A stretch of 47,274 bases of DNA from Miniphocaeibacter sp012841535 (GCF_049274025.1 NZ_JBASRV010000021.1); one strand, 5' to 3'; positions 1 through 8,534 are shown, counted from the stretch's first letter. The notes: generated by a model not told the origin, from the sequence alone. Numbers and translations are program-made.

Positions 1-1
1 A

Positions 2-238
2 AGAGTAGCCTTTTTAATTACCATGGGAACAATGGGTATTTGGCACGGTTTTGAACTACATTATATACTTTACGGTCTCTACCAAGGTATATTATTAGTA
101 ATAACCGACATTTACCTAAGTTCAAAAATATACAAGAATTTTAAAACAAAAAAATTATATACTCCAATAAGTATAATAGTATGTTTCCAATTTATAGCTT
201 TTGGTATGCTATTATTCTCAGGGTACTTGTTTAAATAA
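2..238 (+). CDS. dltB: DltB C-terminal fragment (MBOAT D-alanyl transfer protein), partial
   Basis: This is the 3' end of a gene whose start lies left of the window; the frame is open from base 2. DltB is the MBOAT-family membrane protein that works with DltC to move activated D-alanine across the membrane for lipoteichoic and wall teichoic acid modification. The visible part holds the MBOAT signature Met-Gly-x-Trp-His-Gly with the putative catalytic His, then hydrophobic segments with Tyr/Gly-rich turns and a final membrane helix near the C-terminus. The stop is 14 bp before dltC, which has its own strong ribosome site, so both belong to one operon. The fragment is too short to judge the rest of the protein, but the WHG motif plus a following dltC makes the assignment firm. 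Confidence 0.9.
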   Translation, partial: RVAFLITMGTMGIWHGFELHYILYGLYQGILLVITDIYLSSKIYKNFKTKKLYTPISIIVCFQFIAFGMLLFSGYLFK

Positions 239-252
239 TTTAGGAGGAAAAT

Positions 253-498
253 ATGGATTACGAAAAAATAGCTTTAGAAATTATGGAAGAAATAGCAGAT
301 ACTGACGAAATAAAAGAAAATATGGACTTAGATCTCTTTGAAGCCGGTTTAATAGACTCTCTTTCAACTATAAGTATAATATTATTAATAGAAGAAAAAA
401 TAGGCTTAGTATTACAACCTACTGACTTTGAAAGAGATGATATTGCAACAGTTAATAATTTTATACAATATTTAAAAAATAAAAATGAAGATGAATAA
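253..498 (+). CDS. dltC: D-alanyl carrier protein DltC
   Basis: An 81-residue acyl-carrier-type protein. D-alanine is loaded by DltA onto a phosphopantetheine arm and handed to the DltB machinery. The attachment site is Ser36 in the motif Gly-Leu-Ile-Asp-Ser-Leu. The acidic four-helix composition and the length match the family (about 78-82 residues). The start is fixed by AGGAGG at about 242-247, six bases before ATG. It follows dltB by 14 bp. No dltD follows, so dltD and dltA are presumably upstream of dltB, as in the dltDABC order known from some clostridia. That order is inference, because the upstream part is outside the window. Confidence 0.95.
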   Translation: MDYEKIALEIMEEIADTDEIKENMDLDLFEAGLIDSLSTISIILLIEEKIGLVLQPTDFERDDIATVNNFIQYLKNKNEDE

Positions 499-588
499 TT
501 ATATCATCTACCAACAATAATTTTTATTTAATATAAAATGTTTTTTATAATATTAAATATTCATATTGGAAAGGTTGGTTAAAAATTA

Positions 589-735
589 ATGAAAAAATGG
601 CAAGATATTTTAAATAAATTAAACGAAAACACTTTTTTTATTATATTTAAAAATACCTTAATTATATTATTGATTTTTATAATATTAATAAATTTGAAAA
701 ACACAAAAATAGACTTTATATATGAAAACTTTTAA
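589..735 (+). CDS. dltX: DltX-like single-pass microprotein
   Basis: A 48-residue open frame starting ATG at 589, too short for routine gene calling. It has a basic/polar N-terminus, one hydrophobic helix at about residues 17-36, and the C-terminal motif Asp-Phe-Ile-Tyr-Glu-Asn-Phe ending at the stop. DltX proteins are about 50 residues with one membrane helix and a conserved C-terminal FIYN-type motif whose Tyr has been proposed to accept D-alanine; Tyr45 here would be that residue. A GGAAAGG sequence lies 14 bases before the ATG, which is longer than ideal spacing. DltX is classically encoded upstream of dltA, so its position after dltC is unusual. The match of size, topology, C-terminal motif and dlt neighbourhood makes this a good call. 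Confidence 0.72.
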   Translation: MKKWQDILNKLNENTFFIIFKNTLIILLIFIILINLKNTKIDFIYENF

Positions 736-745
736 ACCCTAAATA

Positions 746-792
746 TTAACCATCAATTGTAAAATATGCTACAATATATAGTTGATGGTTAA
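746..792. repeat. Nested inverted repeat between dltX and the glycosyltransferase gene
   Basis: Perfect 11-bp arms TTAACCATCAA (746-756) and TTGATGGTTAA (782-792) enclose a second inverted pair, TTGTA (757-761) and TACAA (770-774). TACAAT at 770-775 could be a -10 box for the gene at 827. There is no U-run after the 3' arm, so it does not look like an ordinary terminator. It may be an operator or a 5' leader hairpin. Confidence 0.6.
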
Positions 793-826
793 TCTATATA
801 TAAAAACAAATAAAGGGCTTAATAAT

Positions 827-1915
827 ATGAAAAGAATGATTTATCATATCCCCTATTATGTAGATAAAAATAGGCATAGTGGTTCACATATAAGACCGTT
901 TAAAATGCTAGATGCCTTTAAAAAAATAGGTTATGATGTTGATGTAATTATGGGATATGCTGCACAAAGAGAAGAAGCAATTGATAAAATAAAAGACAAT
1001 ATTTTAAACGGTGTTATTTATGATTTCTGTTACAGTGAAAGTTCAACAATGCCAACTTTGCTAACAGAAAAAAATCATCTACCAACACACCCCTTTTTGG
1101 ATTTTGGGTTTTTTAAGTTTTTAAAAAATCATGGTGTAAAGATAGGGTTATTCTATAGGGATACTCACTGGCTTTTTGAGCAATATAAAAACACGGTATC
1201 AAAACCCAAACAGTTAATATCTACTTTTTTCTATAAATACGATTTAAAAAAATACAAAAAGTATATTGATATTATATATATGCCTGATAAAAAAATGAAT
1301 GATTATCTACCAATTAGTTTGGGAAGTAATATACAAAATCTTCCTCCAGCCCTAGATGAAGAGAAGATATATAATTATTCTCCTAAAAATGAGTTTTTAA
1401 ATATATTTTATGTTGGTGGCCTAGGTGATTTATATAATTTGGAGTTATTTTTTAAAGTAATATTCGATTTAGATTTTATACATTTTACATTATGCACAAG
1501 AGAAAGTGAATGGAATAATCAAAAGGAAATATATAAAAAATACATGACTGATAGAATTAATGTAATTAACGGTGGTCCTGGAGAATACGACGTTTTTTTA
1601 GAGGAATCTGATATAGCATTACTTTTTGCTGAGCCTAAAAAATATTGGAACTTTGCTATTCCTGTAAAACTATTTGAGTATATAAAGTTTAAAAAACCAA
1701 TAATATCAGTAAAAAAAACTGCTACCTCTAGAATAATTGAAAAATATAAAATAGGCTTTACAGTAGACTATAATGAAGATTTATTAAAAGATAAATTAAT
1801 TCATATATATAAAAATAAAAATAAATTAACAGATTTAATCCCCAACTTCAACATGGCTCTAGAGGAAAATACTTGGGAAGCTAGAGCTAGAAAAGTTGCT
1901 AAAGATTTAAGTTAG
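827..1915 (+). CDS. Glycosyltransferase, GT4-like (GT-B fold)
   Basis: A 362-residue cytoplasmic protein. The N-terminal half has the donor-independent pattern of GT-B enzymes: a His-Ser-Gly-Ser-His-Ile-Arg-Pro segment after the first strand. The C-terminal half carries Pro-Val-Lys-Leu-Phe-Glu-Tyr followed by Lys-Lys-Pro-Ile-Ile, matching the nucleotide-sugar binding motif of GT4 transferases (P-K-x-x-E-Y...kP). I chose ATG 827 over an upstream TTG at 782 because the TTG lies inside the inverted repeat, while GGG at about 815 provides a weak ribosome site for 827. It is followed after 8 bp by a sugar-nucleotide epimerase, so the pair probably makes a surface glycan containing an N-acetylhexosamine. 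The acceptor cannot be deduced. Confidence 0.75.
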   Translation: MKRMIYHIPYYVDKNRHSGSHIRPFKMLDAFKKIGYDVDVIMGYAAQREEAIDKIKDNILNGVIYDFCYSESSTMPTLLTEKNHLPTHPFLDFGFFKFLKNHGVKIGLFYRDTHWLFEQYKNTVSKPKQLISTFFYKYDLKKYKKYIDIIYMPDKKMNDYLPISLGSNIQNLPPALDEEKIYNYSPKNEFLNIFYVGGLGDLYNLELFFKVIFDLDFIHFTLCTRESEWNNQKEIYKKYMTDRINVINGGPGEYDVFLEESDIALLFAEPKKYWNFAIPVKLFEYIKFKKPIISVKKTATSRIIEKYKIGFTVDYNEDLLKDKLIHIYKNKNKLTDLIPNFNMALEENTWEARARKVAKDLS

Positions 1916-1923
1916 GAGAGAAT

Positions 1924-2985
1924 ATGAAAATACTATCTATAATTGGTGCTAGACCACAATTTGTAAAAGAAGCTATAATACAAAAGGAAATAAACAAATA
2001 TGACGATATTGAAGAAATAGTTGTTCACACAGGACAACATTATGATGAAAATATGTCCGATATTTTCTTTCAAGTTTTAAACATGAAGAAACCTGATTAC
2101 AATTTAGGTATTAACGGTTCCTCCCATGGTCAAATGACTGGTAATATGCTAATTGAAATTGAAAAGATTATGATAAAGGAAAAACCAGATGTAGTTATAC
2201 TTTATGGTGATACAAATTCTACATTAGCTGGTGCCATAGCTGCATCAAAATTGAAAATAAAAGTTGCCCATATTGAAGCAGGACTTAGACAAGAGCCTAA
2301 GGATATGCCTGAAGAAATAAACAGGGTCATAACCGACAGAATCTCCGATTATTTATTTGTTCCTAGTGATTACGGACTAAAGAATTTAGAGGGAGAAGGC
2401 ATTAAAAACAATGTGTTCTTTACCGGTGATGTAATGTACGATATCTATCTAGAAATGATACCTTATTTTGATAATTCTTTAATTGAAAAGCTAAACCTAG
2501 AAGCAAATAACTATATCGTTATGACACTACATAGGGACTTTAATGTAGACGACCCTAAAAAATTACAGACAATTTTAGAGCAAGTTGCTATGGTTAATAG
2601 TGAAACACCAGTAGTTTGGCCTATTCATCCAAGAACTGCTGCTAGAATAAAAACAAATAATTTAGAAAAATATATAAGGGATTTGAAAGTTTTAGATCCA
2701 ATAGATTATTTGAATTTAATGGGACTTGTACAGAACTGTAAAAAAGCTTTAACAGATAGTGGTGGTTTCCAAAAGGAAAGTTACTTTGCAAATAAAGAAG
2801 GTGTTGTTGTAATGCCTGACACCTCTTGGAGGGAATTAACCGACAAGGGAATTAACCTACTTGCAGAACCTAATGAAATATACGAAAAAATAATGGAAAA
2901 CAACAATACAAAATTCGAAAAGGGAATTTATGGTAATGGTGATTCTGCAAAACAAATAATAAAAATATTACATGACAACAATTAA
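1924..2985 (+). CDS. UDP-N-acetylglucosamine 2-epimerase family (WecB/WbpI-like)
   Basis: 353 residues, full length for the non-hydrolysing UDP-GlcNAc 2-epimerase family, which interconverts UDP-GlcNAc and UDP-ManNAc (or the 2,3-diacetamido uronate analogues). Visible motifs in order are Gly-Ala-Arg-Pro-Gln near the N-terminus, His-Thr-Gly-Gln-His-Tyr-Asp, Tyr-Gly-Asp-Thr-Asn-Ser, His-Ile-Glu-Ala-Gly-Leu-Arg, Pro-Glu-Glu-Ile-Asn-Arg and Asp-Ser-Gly-Gly-Phe-Gln-Lys-Glu. The GARPQ variant is typical of WbpI/Cap-type members, whereas WecB/MnaA normally has GTRPE, so the exact substrate is open. The start follows GGAGAG. It is co-transcribed with the glycosyltransferase and ends directly in a terminator. 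Confidence 0.88.
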   Translation: MKILSIIGARPQFVKEAIIQKEINKYDDIEEIVVHTGQHYDENMSDIFFQVLNMKKPDYNLGINGSSHGQMTGNMLIEIEKIMIKEKPDVVILYGDTNSTLAGAIAASKLKIKVAHIEAGLRQEPKDMPEEINRVITDRISDYLFVPSDYGLKNLEGEGIKNNVFFTGDVMYDIYLEMIPYFDNSLIEKLNLEANNYIVMTLHRDFNVDDPKKLQTILEQVAMVNSETPVVWPIHPRTAARIKTNNLEKYIRDLKVLDPIDYLNLMGLVQNCKKALTDSGGFQKESYFANKEGVVVMPDTSWRELTDKGINLLAEPNEIYEKIMENNNTKFEKGIYGNGDSAKQIIKILHDNN

Positions 2986-3009
2986 GGAATGAGTTTCTCA
3001 TTCCTTTTT
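2984..3009. terminator. Rho-independent terminator between epimerase and pdxR remnant
   Basis: Ten-bp stem AAGGAATGAG/CTCATTCCTT with a TTT loop, followed by more T. It overlaps the epimerase stop and abuts the end of the convergent pdxR reading frame, so it can serve both strands. Confidence 0.85.
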
Positions 3010-4386
3010 AAGTCCAAGCTTTTTTCAGCCTTTCAATACAGTTTTCTATATCCTTGTATTTAATATGGGCAAGTCCAAGCAAGATTAATTTACTAGTATT
3101 ATCTTCCTGATGCCAATTTCCTTTGGAAGTATAGACTTTAACTCCTTGCTTCTCGGCAGAATTCAAAATTTCTTCATAGCTTTTCTCCTTAGGAAATTCC
3201 AATAAAATCCATATTCCTGCTCCTGATTTACGTATTTTAATTTCACTGTTAAACTTACTTAATTCCTTTACAAATAAGTCGTGGTTTTTCTTAAAACTAA
3301 CACATAATTTTCTAATATGTCTTTTATAATCACCGGATTCAATAAATCTTCCAACAATATACTGATCTATTAAAGAAACAGAACAAGTATATTTATTTAT
3401 CCTATTTTCATATTTCTCAAGAATATATTTAGGTAAAATTATGTATCCCATCCTAATAGCCGGAGAAATGGATTTTGAAAAAGTTCCTAAATATATTACC
3501 CTACTATTTTCATCAATGGATTGTAACGATGGAATTGGTTTAGTATAGTAGGTAAATTCACTATCATAATCATCTTCAATAATATATGAATTATTATTTT
3601 CAGCCCATTTTAAAAGCTCGTAACGTCTTTTTATAGACATAACTATTCCAGTAGGAAATTGATGGGACGGTGTAGTATAAATTACTTTAATTTTTTAAAA
3701 GTAACTTCCCCTGGTATTTTTATCCCCTCTTTATCTATAGAAATTTTTTCTATATTGGAGTTTTCTGCAAAAATTGAATATGCATCATGGTAGCAGGGTT
3801 CTTCTACAGCTACAGTACTATTGTTTAGTTCTAGTAAATTAACAATTAACTGTAAAGAATCCTGTAGTCCGTTAGTAATAATAATCTGATTTTCATTACA
3901 GTTTACCCCTCTTGATTCATACAAATATTTTCTTAACTCATTTCTTAAAAAAATACTTCCCTTTTCATTTTTTGAATTACACACCTCTTCATAATTATTT
4001 AAAGCCTCTAAAGAATACTTTCTCCATTTTGCTTTTGGAAATAAATTATTTGAAAAATGTAAATCGAAAACTATATTATTGTTTTTTACTTTAGTTTTAT
4101 TTTTATTTTTATCTTCTTTAAAATACTTTTTTGTAGCCTTGTTAATTTTGGGTATATTTAAAACTTCAAAATTAGCTCCTTTCTTAGACTCTATATAACC
4201 TTCTGCAGCCAATTGGGCATAGGCAGAATTTACAGTATTTCTACTTACTTCTAGCTTTTCTGAAAGAGTCCTACTGCCCATTAATTTAGTTCCAGATACA
4301 ATTTTTCCCGATAATATATCATTTAATATATTATTATAAATCTGTAAATAATAGGGTTCTTTTGAATTTTTATCTATATAAATCAT
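3008..4386 (-). pseudogene. pdxR: PdxR-type MocR regulator, frameshifted
   Basis: A MocR regulator: an N-terminal GntR winged helix (about residues 10-75, with Ser-Arg-Asn-Thr-Val and Ala-Glu-Gly-Tyr-Ile-Glu) fused to a fold-type I aminotransferase domain. In Firmicutes such genes beside pdxS sense PLP and control pdxST. Here the frame breaks: the 5' part stops at 3682 and the 3' part continues in another frame with Asp-Asp-Tyr-Asp-Ser-Glu and the PLP-lysine motif Gly-Thr-Phe-Ser-Lys. Reading through the gap gives the expected Ile-Tyr-Thr-Thr-Pro-Ser-His-Gln-Phe-Pro-Thr-Gly segment, so one base has been lost, most simply from the six-base A run (minus strand) at 3696-3691. I set the start at ATG 4386 after GGAGGT. 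This could be true inactivation, slippage-based expression or a sequence error. Confidence 0.85.
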
Positions 4387-4397
4387 AATTACCTCCA

Positions 4398-4479
4398 CTG
4401 GTACTATTAATTTTTCTTTTCTGGCTCTTGTTATGGTATCAGTATAACGTTATCATAAATATATTGTTATAACAATATA
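4398..4479. promoter_or_regulatory. Divergent pdxR-pdxS control region with 20-bp palindrome
   Basis: The palindrome TATATTGTTATAACAATATA at 4460-4479 lies just upstream of the pdxS ribosome site. Two TGGTA-containing half-site-like sequences stand at 4399-4403 and 4434-4438, with repeated GTTAT elements between. MocR regulators bind repeated half sites in such divergent spacers. The assignment to PdxR is inference. Confidence 0.45.
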
Positions 4480-4498
4480 AATTAATTGGAGGTTAATA

Positions 4499-5365
4499 AT
4501 GAATCAAAATTTAAAAACAGAATTTACTAATAGTTTAATTGGTGGAGTAATTATGGATGTTACAAGTCCTGAACAGGCAAAAATCGCTGAAGAAGCCGGT
4601 GCTTGTGCTGTAATGGCCTTAGAAAAAATTCCGGCTGATATTAGACTTGAAGGTGGAGTTGCTAGAATGAGTGACCCTAAAATGATAAAGGAAATTGTAT
4701 CTGCAGTAAATATACCGGTAATGGCAAAGGTAAGAATTGGTCATTTTGTAGAAGCGGAAATTCTTGAAGCATTAAATATTAACTGTATTGACGAAAGTGA
4801 AGTACTTTCCCCTGCTGACAACGAAAATCATATAAATAAAAATAAATTTAAAACACCTTTTGTCTGTGGTGCTAAAAATTTAGGAGAAGCCTTAAGAAGA
4901 ATAACAGAAGGTGCTTCAATGATAAGAACAAAAGGAGAGCCTGGAACTGGTGATATTGTCCAAGCAGTAACCCATATGCGTGAAATTAATAGACAGATAA
5001 AAATAGTATCTTTTATGAATGAGGACGAATTATTTACAGAAGCTAAAAATTTGCAAGTTTCTTATGAAGTCTTAAAGTATGTGCACGATAATAAAAAATT
5101 ACCGGTAGTGAATTTTTCAGCCGGTGGAATAGCAACGCCTGCTGATGCAGTTTTAATGATGAAATTAGGGGCTCAAGGGATTTTTGTAGGTTCCGGTATA
5201 TTTAAATCCGGAAATGCTGTAAAACGAGCAAAGGCTATTGTTGAAGCTGTGAAAAACTATAAAAACCCTGAGATAATTGCTGAATTGTCCGAAGATTTAG
5301 GAGAAGCTATGGTTGGAATTAATTCAAATGAAATTCAAGTAAAAATGTCTGAAAGAGGGATTTAA
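4499..5365 (+). CDS. pdxS: Pyridoxal 5'-phosphate synthase, PdxS lyase subunit
   Basis: 288 residues, a (beta/alpha)8 enzyme that makes PLP from ribose 5-phosphate, glyceraldehyde 3-phosphate and ammonia. The ammonia normally comes from the glutaminase PdxT. Key residues are present: Asp20 in Gly-Gly-Val-Ile-Met-Asp-Val, Lys77 in Ala-Lys-Val-Arg-Ile-Gly-His (equivalent to the ribose-phosphate Schiff-base lysine, Lys81 in Bacillus numbering) and Lys145 in Thr-Lys-Gly-Glu-Pro-Gly-Thr-Gly (Lys149 equivalent). GGAGGT precedes the ATG. No pdxT follows: the next 126 bp hold no gene and then come a terminator and an unrelated minus-strand gene. So PdxT is encoded elsewhere, or PdxS here uses free ammonia, which the enzyme family can do in vitro. 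Confidence 0.96.
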   Translation: MNQNLKTEFTNSLIGGVIMDVTSPEQAKIAEEAGACAVMALEKIPADIRLEGGVARMSDPKMIKEIVSAVNIPVMAKVRIGHFVEAEILEALNINCIDESEVLSPADNENHINKNKFKTPFVCGAKNLGEALRRITEGASMIRTKGEPGTGDIVQAVTHMREINRQIKIVSFMNEDELFTEAKNLQVSYEVLKYVHDNKKLPVVNFSAGGIATPADAVLMMKLGAQGIFVGSGIFKSGNAVKRAKAIVEAVKNYKNPEIIAELSEDLGEAMVGINSNEIQVKMSERGI

Positions 5366-5491
5366 ATAAAGCCATCTAAACTTTTTATAGTCCTAAAATA
5401 AAAACAAAACTATTTACAATCCCTAAAAAAATCATCTATAATTCCACAGCTTTCATTTTAGTTTTTTAACTATGCATAATTCTTTTCATAC

Positions 5492-5548
5492 AAAAAGCAC
5501 CTCTGATTGATTCTATTTTACAATAAAATTCAATACAAGGTGCTTTTT
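5492..5548. terminator. Terminator between pdxS and bceB
   Basis: Outer stem AAAAAGCACCT (5492-5502) / AGGTGCTTTTT (5538-5548) with an AT-rich, itself partly self-complementary 35-base interior. T runs exist on both strands, so it probably ends both pdxS and the bceAB transcript. The stretch 5366-5491 shows nothing else recognisable. Confidence 0.8.
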
Positions 5549-5595
5549 ATTTATTCTCACTTATCTAGGTCACTTGGAAAAAGGCTGATTTTTTA

Positions 5596-7632
5596 TTATT
5601 TATTATTTTTATTAATAACGCTATAATATGCTATTGATGAAAATTTATATACTACGATATAAAAGACTACATATACTACTACAGTTATTATTTCCGCTTT
5701 TATAAAAACTTCCTTATTGGCTACTAAAATAACATTCATTAAATTATATATTAAATTAGTTGCTCCAATTAGGTGAACTATGGAAATTATTAATGGTGTA
5801 AAGAAAATAGCTCTTGTTTGTTTTCCAATATTTCTTTTTATTTCCTTCTTACTCATTCCTATTTTATTTAAAATTCCTATATTTTTTGTATCTTCTAATC
5901 CTTCTGATATTTGTTTATAGTAAATTATCATAATCATAGCTACTATAAATACCAATGAAAGTAATATGGTCACTAAATATATACCGGTATGCATTCCCTT
6001 AAAGCTTTCTTCACCTTTAAATTTATTATCTAGGTTAAATACTCTAAAGCCATCTTCATCTAGGCCATATTTTTCATATAAATCCCTATCAATATTGGCT
6101 ATAGCTGATTTTATTTCTTCCTTATCTCCTGAGATATTAAAATATATTGTTGATGTTCCCATAACCATTAGTTTTTCTTTTTCGTTATTTAAGTTTAAGT
6201 CCTTCCTTGTTTCTTCATAGACTTTTTCCTTATCCTTTACTATTATAGTTGCTATTGAAAAAGTTGACATTTCCCTTTTCTTAAAATGGTCATCAATTTC
6301 CCTTATATTTTCCTTTACCTTAAAATTAACATTGTCAATTTTAAAGTTGTCTAAGTCATTTTCCTTATTTTGATATAAAAGTATTTCATTATCCTTTAAA
6401 TCTATTTTTTCTCCTGTTATTTTATTATAATCCTCTAAATCATATATGCTAAATAATTGTAAATTTCTTATATCACTAAAATTTCCATCATTTGTTTTTT
6501 TGAAATTTCCACTTCCTGTTTTTACAGTAGTAATATCATATTGGGAAATATTATAATAATCCTTTATTTCTACTTTTTTGTTTTCCGTATTCTTCTTAAC
6601 TATTTCTTCTACAATTTTCTCTTTCTCTTCGTCTATTTCATCATATCTAATATCTACATCTGAAGGATAGAATGAATTTATTACATCTTCTCCTCCAATA
6701 AAAAGTGCGGTTGTTGTTACCAACATTACTAAAACCATTGTGCTAATTATACAAATATTGGCAAGACTTACTCCATTTTGTTTCATTCTAAACAACATAG
6801 ACGAAATAAAGGTCATATTCTTAGATTTATAATATGTTTTTTTATTTCTTTTTAAAATTTTAAGTATTGCTATACTTACAGTTGTAAAAAGAAGGTAGGT
6901 TCCAATTATTACTAAAATTACAGCTATGAAAAAAAACACTATAGCATCCATTACGTTTTTTGTATTTTGAGCCAATACATAACCTGTTACCATGCAACCT
7001 ATTCCAATAATTGTTAAAATTATGTTAGCCTTAGGCTCCTTCTCCCCTTTTTCCGATTCTTTTAATAATTCCAAGGGTTTAAGTTTTCTTACTCTGATAA
7101 TATTTCCAATTAAAACTACTAAAAAAATTACTAGGTATACAAGAATGGTTTTTACAATACTTTCAAAATCAATATAGATATATTCTGTTATCTTCAAGGA
7201 CATAAATCTTGATATTAACAAAAATATAGCTGTACTAAAAATTAGACTTGAAAATATTCCTATAACTAAGTTTATTATTGTTAAAATTACATTTTCGTAT
7301 ATCATTATTTTAGATATACCTTTTTTGTCCACTCCTAGCATATTTATAAGTCCCAGTTCTCTGTCCCTATTTCTTACAAGGAATTTATTTGTATATATTA
7401 GAAAGATTACAGAAAAAATTCCAATTATATAGGTTCCAAGATCCAATACCATTTTTATATAGGCTCCACCACGGGATTGTAAAATATCTTGATTATTTTG
7501 AATTGCAAGGAAAATATAGAACATAAATATAGTTATTGAAGAAGTAATTATATATGGAATATATAAGGTTTTATTATTCTTAATATTTTGTATTGCGAAC
7601 TTCCTATAAATTCTATTCAATACTCTCACCAC
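5596..7632 (-). CDS. bceB: BceB-like ABC transporter permease (peptide-antibiotic sensing/detoxification)
   Basis: 678 residues with the Bce permease architecture: about seven membrane helices in the first 310 residues, a large extracellular domain of about 230 residues, then three C-terminal helices of the FtsX/MacB type. BceAB transporters release lipid-II-type targets from antimicrobial peptides and also act as the sensor that drives the cognate histidine kinase. It overlaps bceA by 20 bp and starts with GTG. An adjacent second GTG is equally possible. The extracellular domain is rich in Lys, Asp and Glu. Which peptide is recognised (bacitracin, lantibiotic, host defensin) cannot be told from sequence. 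Confidence 0.92.
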   Translation of the reverse strand: MVRVLNRIYRKFAIQNIKNNKTLYIPYIITSSITIFMFYIFLAIQNNQDILQSRGGAYIKMVLDLGTYIIGIFSVIFLIYTNKFLVRNRDRELGLINMLGVDKKGISKIMIYENVILTIINLVIGIFSSLIFSTAIFLLISRFMSLKITEYIYIDFESIVKTILVYLVIFLVVLIGNIIRVRKLKPLELLKESEKGEKEPKANIILTIIGIGCMVTGYVLAQNTKNVMDAIVFFFIAVILVIIGTYLLFTTVSIAILKILKRNKKTYYKSKNMTFISSMLFRMKQNGVSLANICIISTMVLVMLVTTTALFIGGEDVINSFYPSDVDIRYDEIDEEKEKIVEEIVKKNTENKKVEIKDYYNISQYDITTVKTGSGNFKKTNDGNFSDIRNLQLFSIYDLEDYNKITGEKIDLKDNEILLYQNKENDLDNFKIDNVNFKVKENIREIDDHFKKREMSTFSIATIIVKDKEKVYEETRKDLNLNNEKEKLMVMGTSTIYFNISGDKEEIKSAIANIDRDLYEKYGLDEDGFRVFNLDNKFKGEESFKGMHTGIYLVTILLSLVFIVAMIMIIYYKQISEGLEDTKNIGILNKIGMSKKEIKRNIGKQTRAIFFTPLIISIVHLIGATNLIYNLMNVILVANKEVFIKAEIITVVVYVVFYIVVYKFSSIAYYSVINKNNK

Positions 7633-8380
7633 CTGCTAAAAGCATCATTTGTGTTTTAACTATTTTGTTATACATTTCCTCGTTGTTTAGGCTAGCTTTA
7701 TAAATATCATAATAAATTACTCCATCTTTAATAAATAAAACCCTACTGGCTCTACTTGCTGCCATTGCTGAGTGAGTAACCATTAAAATAGTCTGACCTG
7801 TTTTATTTATTTGTTCAAATAAGTTTAATAACTCCATACTTGAATTAGAGTCTAAGGCTCCTGTTGGTTCATCTGCAAGAAGTAGTTTTGGCTTTGTTAT
7901 TATAGCCCTGGCTACTGCTACTCTTTGCTTTTGTCCTCCCGATATTTCATAAGGGTATTTGTTTATTATATTTTCAATGTTTAAGGCTTTTGCTATTGGT
8001 TTTAATTTTTCTTCCATTACCTTTACTTTTTCATCTGCTAAAACCAATGGTAGTAAAATATTGTCCCTATTGTTTAGGGAATTTAAAAGATTAAACTCCT
8101 GGTAAACAAAGCCAAGATTTTCCCTTCTAAATATTGCCATTTCACTTTCTGTACTTAGGGAAATATTTTTTCCATCTAATACAATTTTCCCTGATGTAGG
8201 ACTGTCTATAGTAGCTATTAAGTTTAATAAGGTAGATTTACCAGAACCGGATTCCCCCATTATTGCAATAAATTCACCTTTTTCTACAGAGAAATTTATG
8301 TCCTTCAAGGCTTCTACTGTTGTAGAGCTAAGTTTTGTTTTATATATTTTTCTTAAATTATTAATTTCCAATATTTTCAT
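7613..8380 (-). CDS. bceA: BceA-like ABC transporter ATPase
   Basis: 255 residues, one nucleotide-binding domain of the MacB/LolD class. Walker A is Gly-Glu-Ser-Gly-Ser-Gly-Lys-Ser-Thr, the Q-loop is Val-Tyr-Gln-Glu-Phe-Asn, the signature is Ile-Ser-Gly-Gly-Gln-Lys-Gln-Arg, Walker B is Leu-Leu-Ala-Asp-Glu-Pro, and the switch His is in Met-Val-Thr-His. It powers BceB, whose start overlaps its stop. AGAGGA precedes the ATG. The gene begins 154 bp after bceS, behind a terminator and a BceR-box-like repeat. So bceAB has its own inducible promoter, separate from the regulator operon, as is usual for Bce modules. Confidence 0.95.
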   Translation of the reverse strand: MKILEINNLRKIYKTKLSSTTVEALKDINFSVEKGEFIAIMGESGSGKSTLLNLIATIDSPTSGKIVLDGKNISLSTESEMAIFRRENLGFVYQEFNLLNSLNNRDNILLPLVLADEKVKVMEEKLKPIAKALNIENIINKYPYEISGGQKQRVAVARAIITKPKLLLADEPTGALDSNSSMELLNLFEQINKTGQTILMVTHSAMAASRASRVLFIKDGVIYYDIYKASLNNEEMYNKIVKTQMMLLAGGESIE

Positions 8381-8471
8381 ATTTTTTCCTCTTTTCTTAA
8401 CTTATTAACTATATTTTAAATTATTTCCTATATCCTTGCCTTAGCTCTAGCTTACAGAATTTACTTTAATC

Positions 8472-8484
8472 TTACATTTTGTCA
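8472..8484 (-). promoter_or_regulatory. BceR-box-like operator upstream of bceAB
   Basis: Inverted repeat TTACA-N3-TGTCA; on the coding strand it reads TGACA-N3-TGTAA. Bce-type response regulators are reported to bind TNACA-N4-TGTAA. The match is close but the spacer is 3 rather than 4. It lies about 95 bp before the bceA start, a position that fits an activator. Confidence 0.5.
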
Positions 8485-8502
8485 CTTTGCTTATTAACAA
8501 AG

Positions 8503-8527
8503 AAAAAAACCTCAAATATAATTTGAG
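8503..8527 (-). terminator. Terminator after bceS
   Basis: Stem CTCAAAT/ATTTGAG with a three-base loop, followed on the minus strand by seven T. It ends the bceRS transcript and isolates it from bceAB. Confidence 0.8.
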
Positions 8528-8534
8528 ATTTTTA

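Noticed and set aside
746..792. Invertible promoter (phase variation) between the 11-bp repeats
   Set aside because: The 25-bp interior is far too short for known DNA invertases, and no recombinase gene is near.
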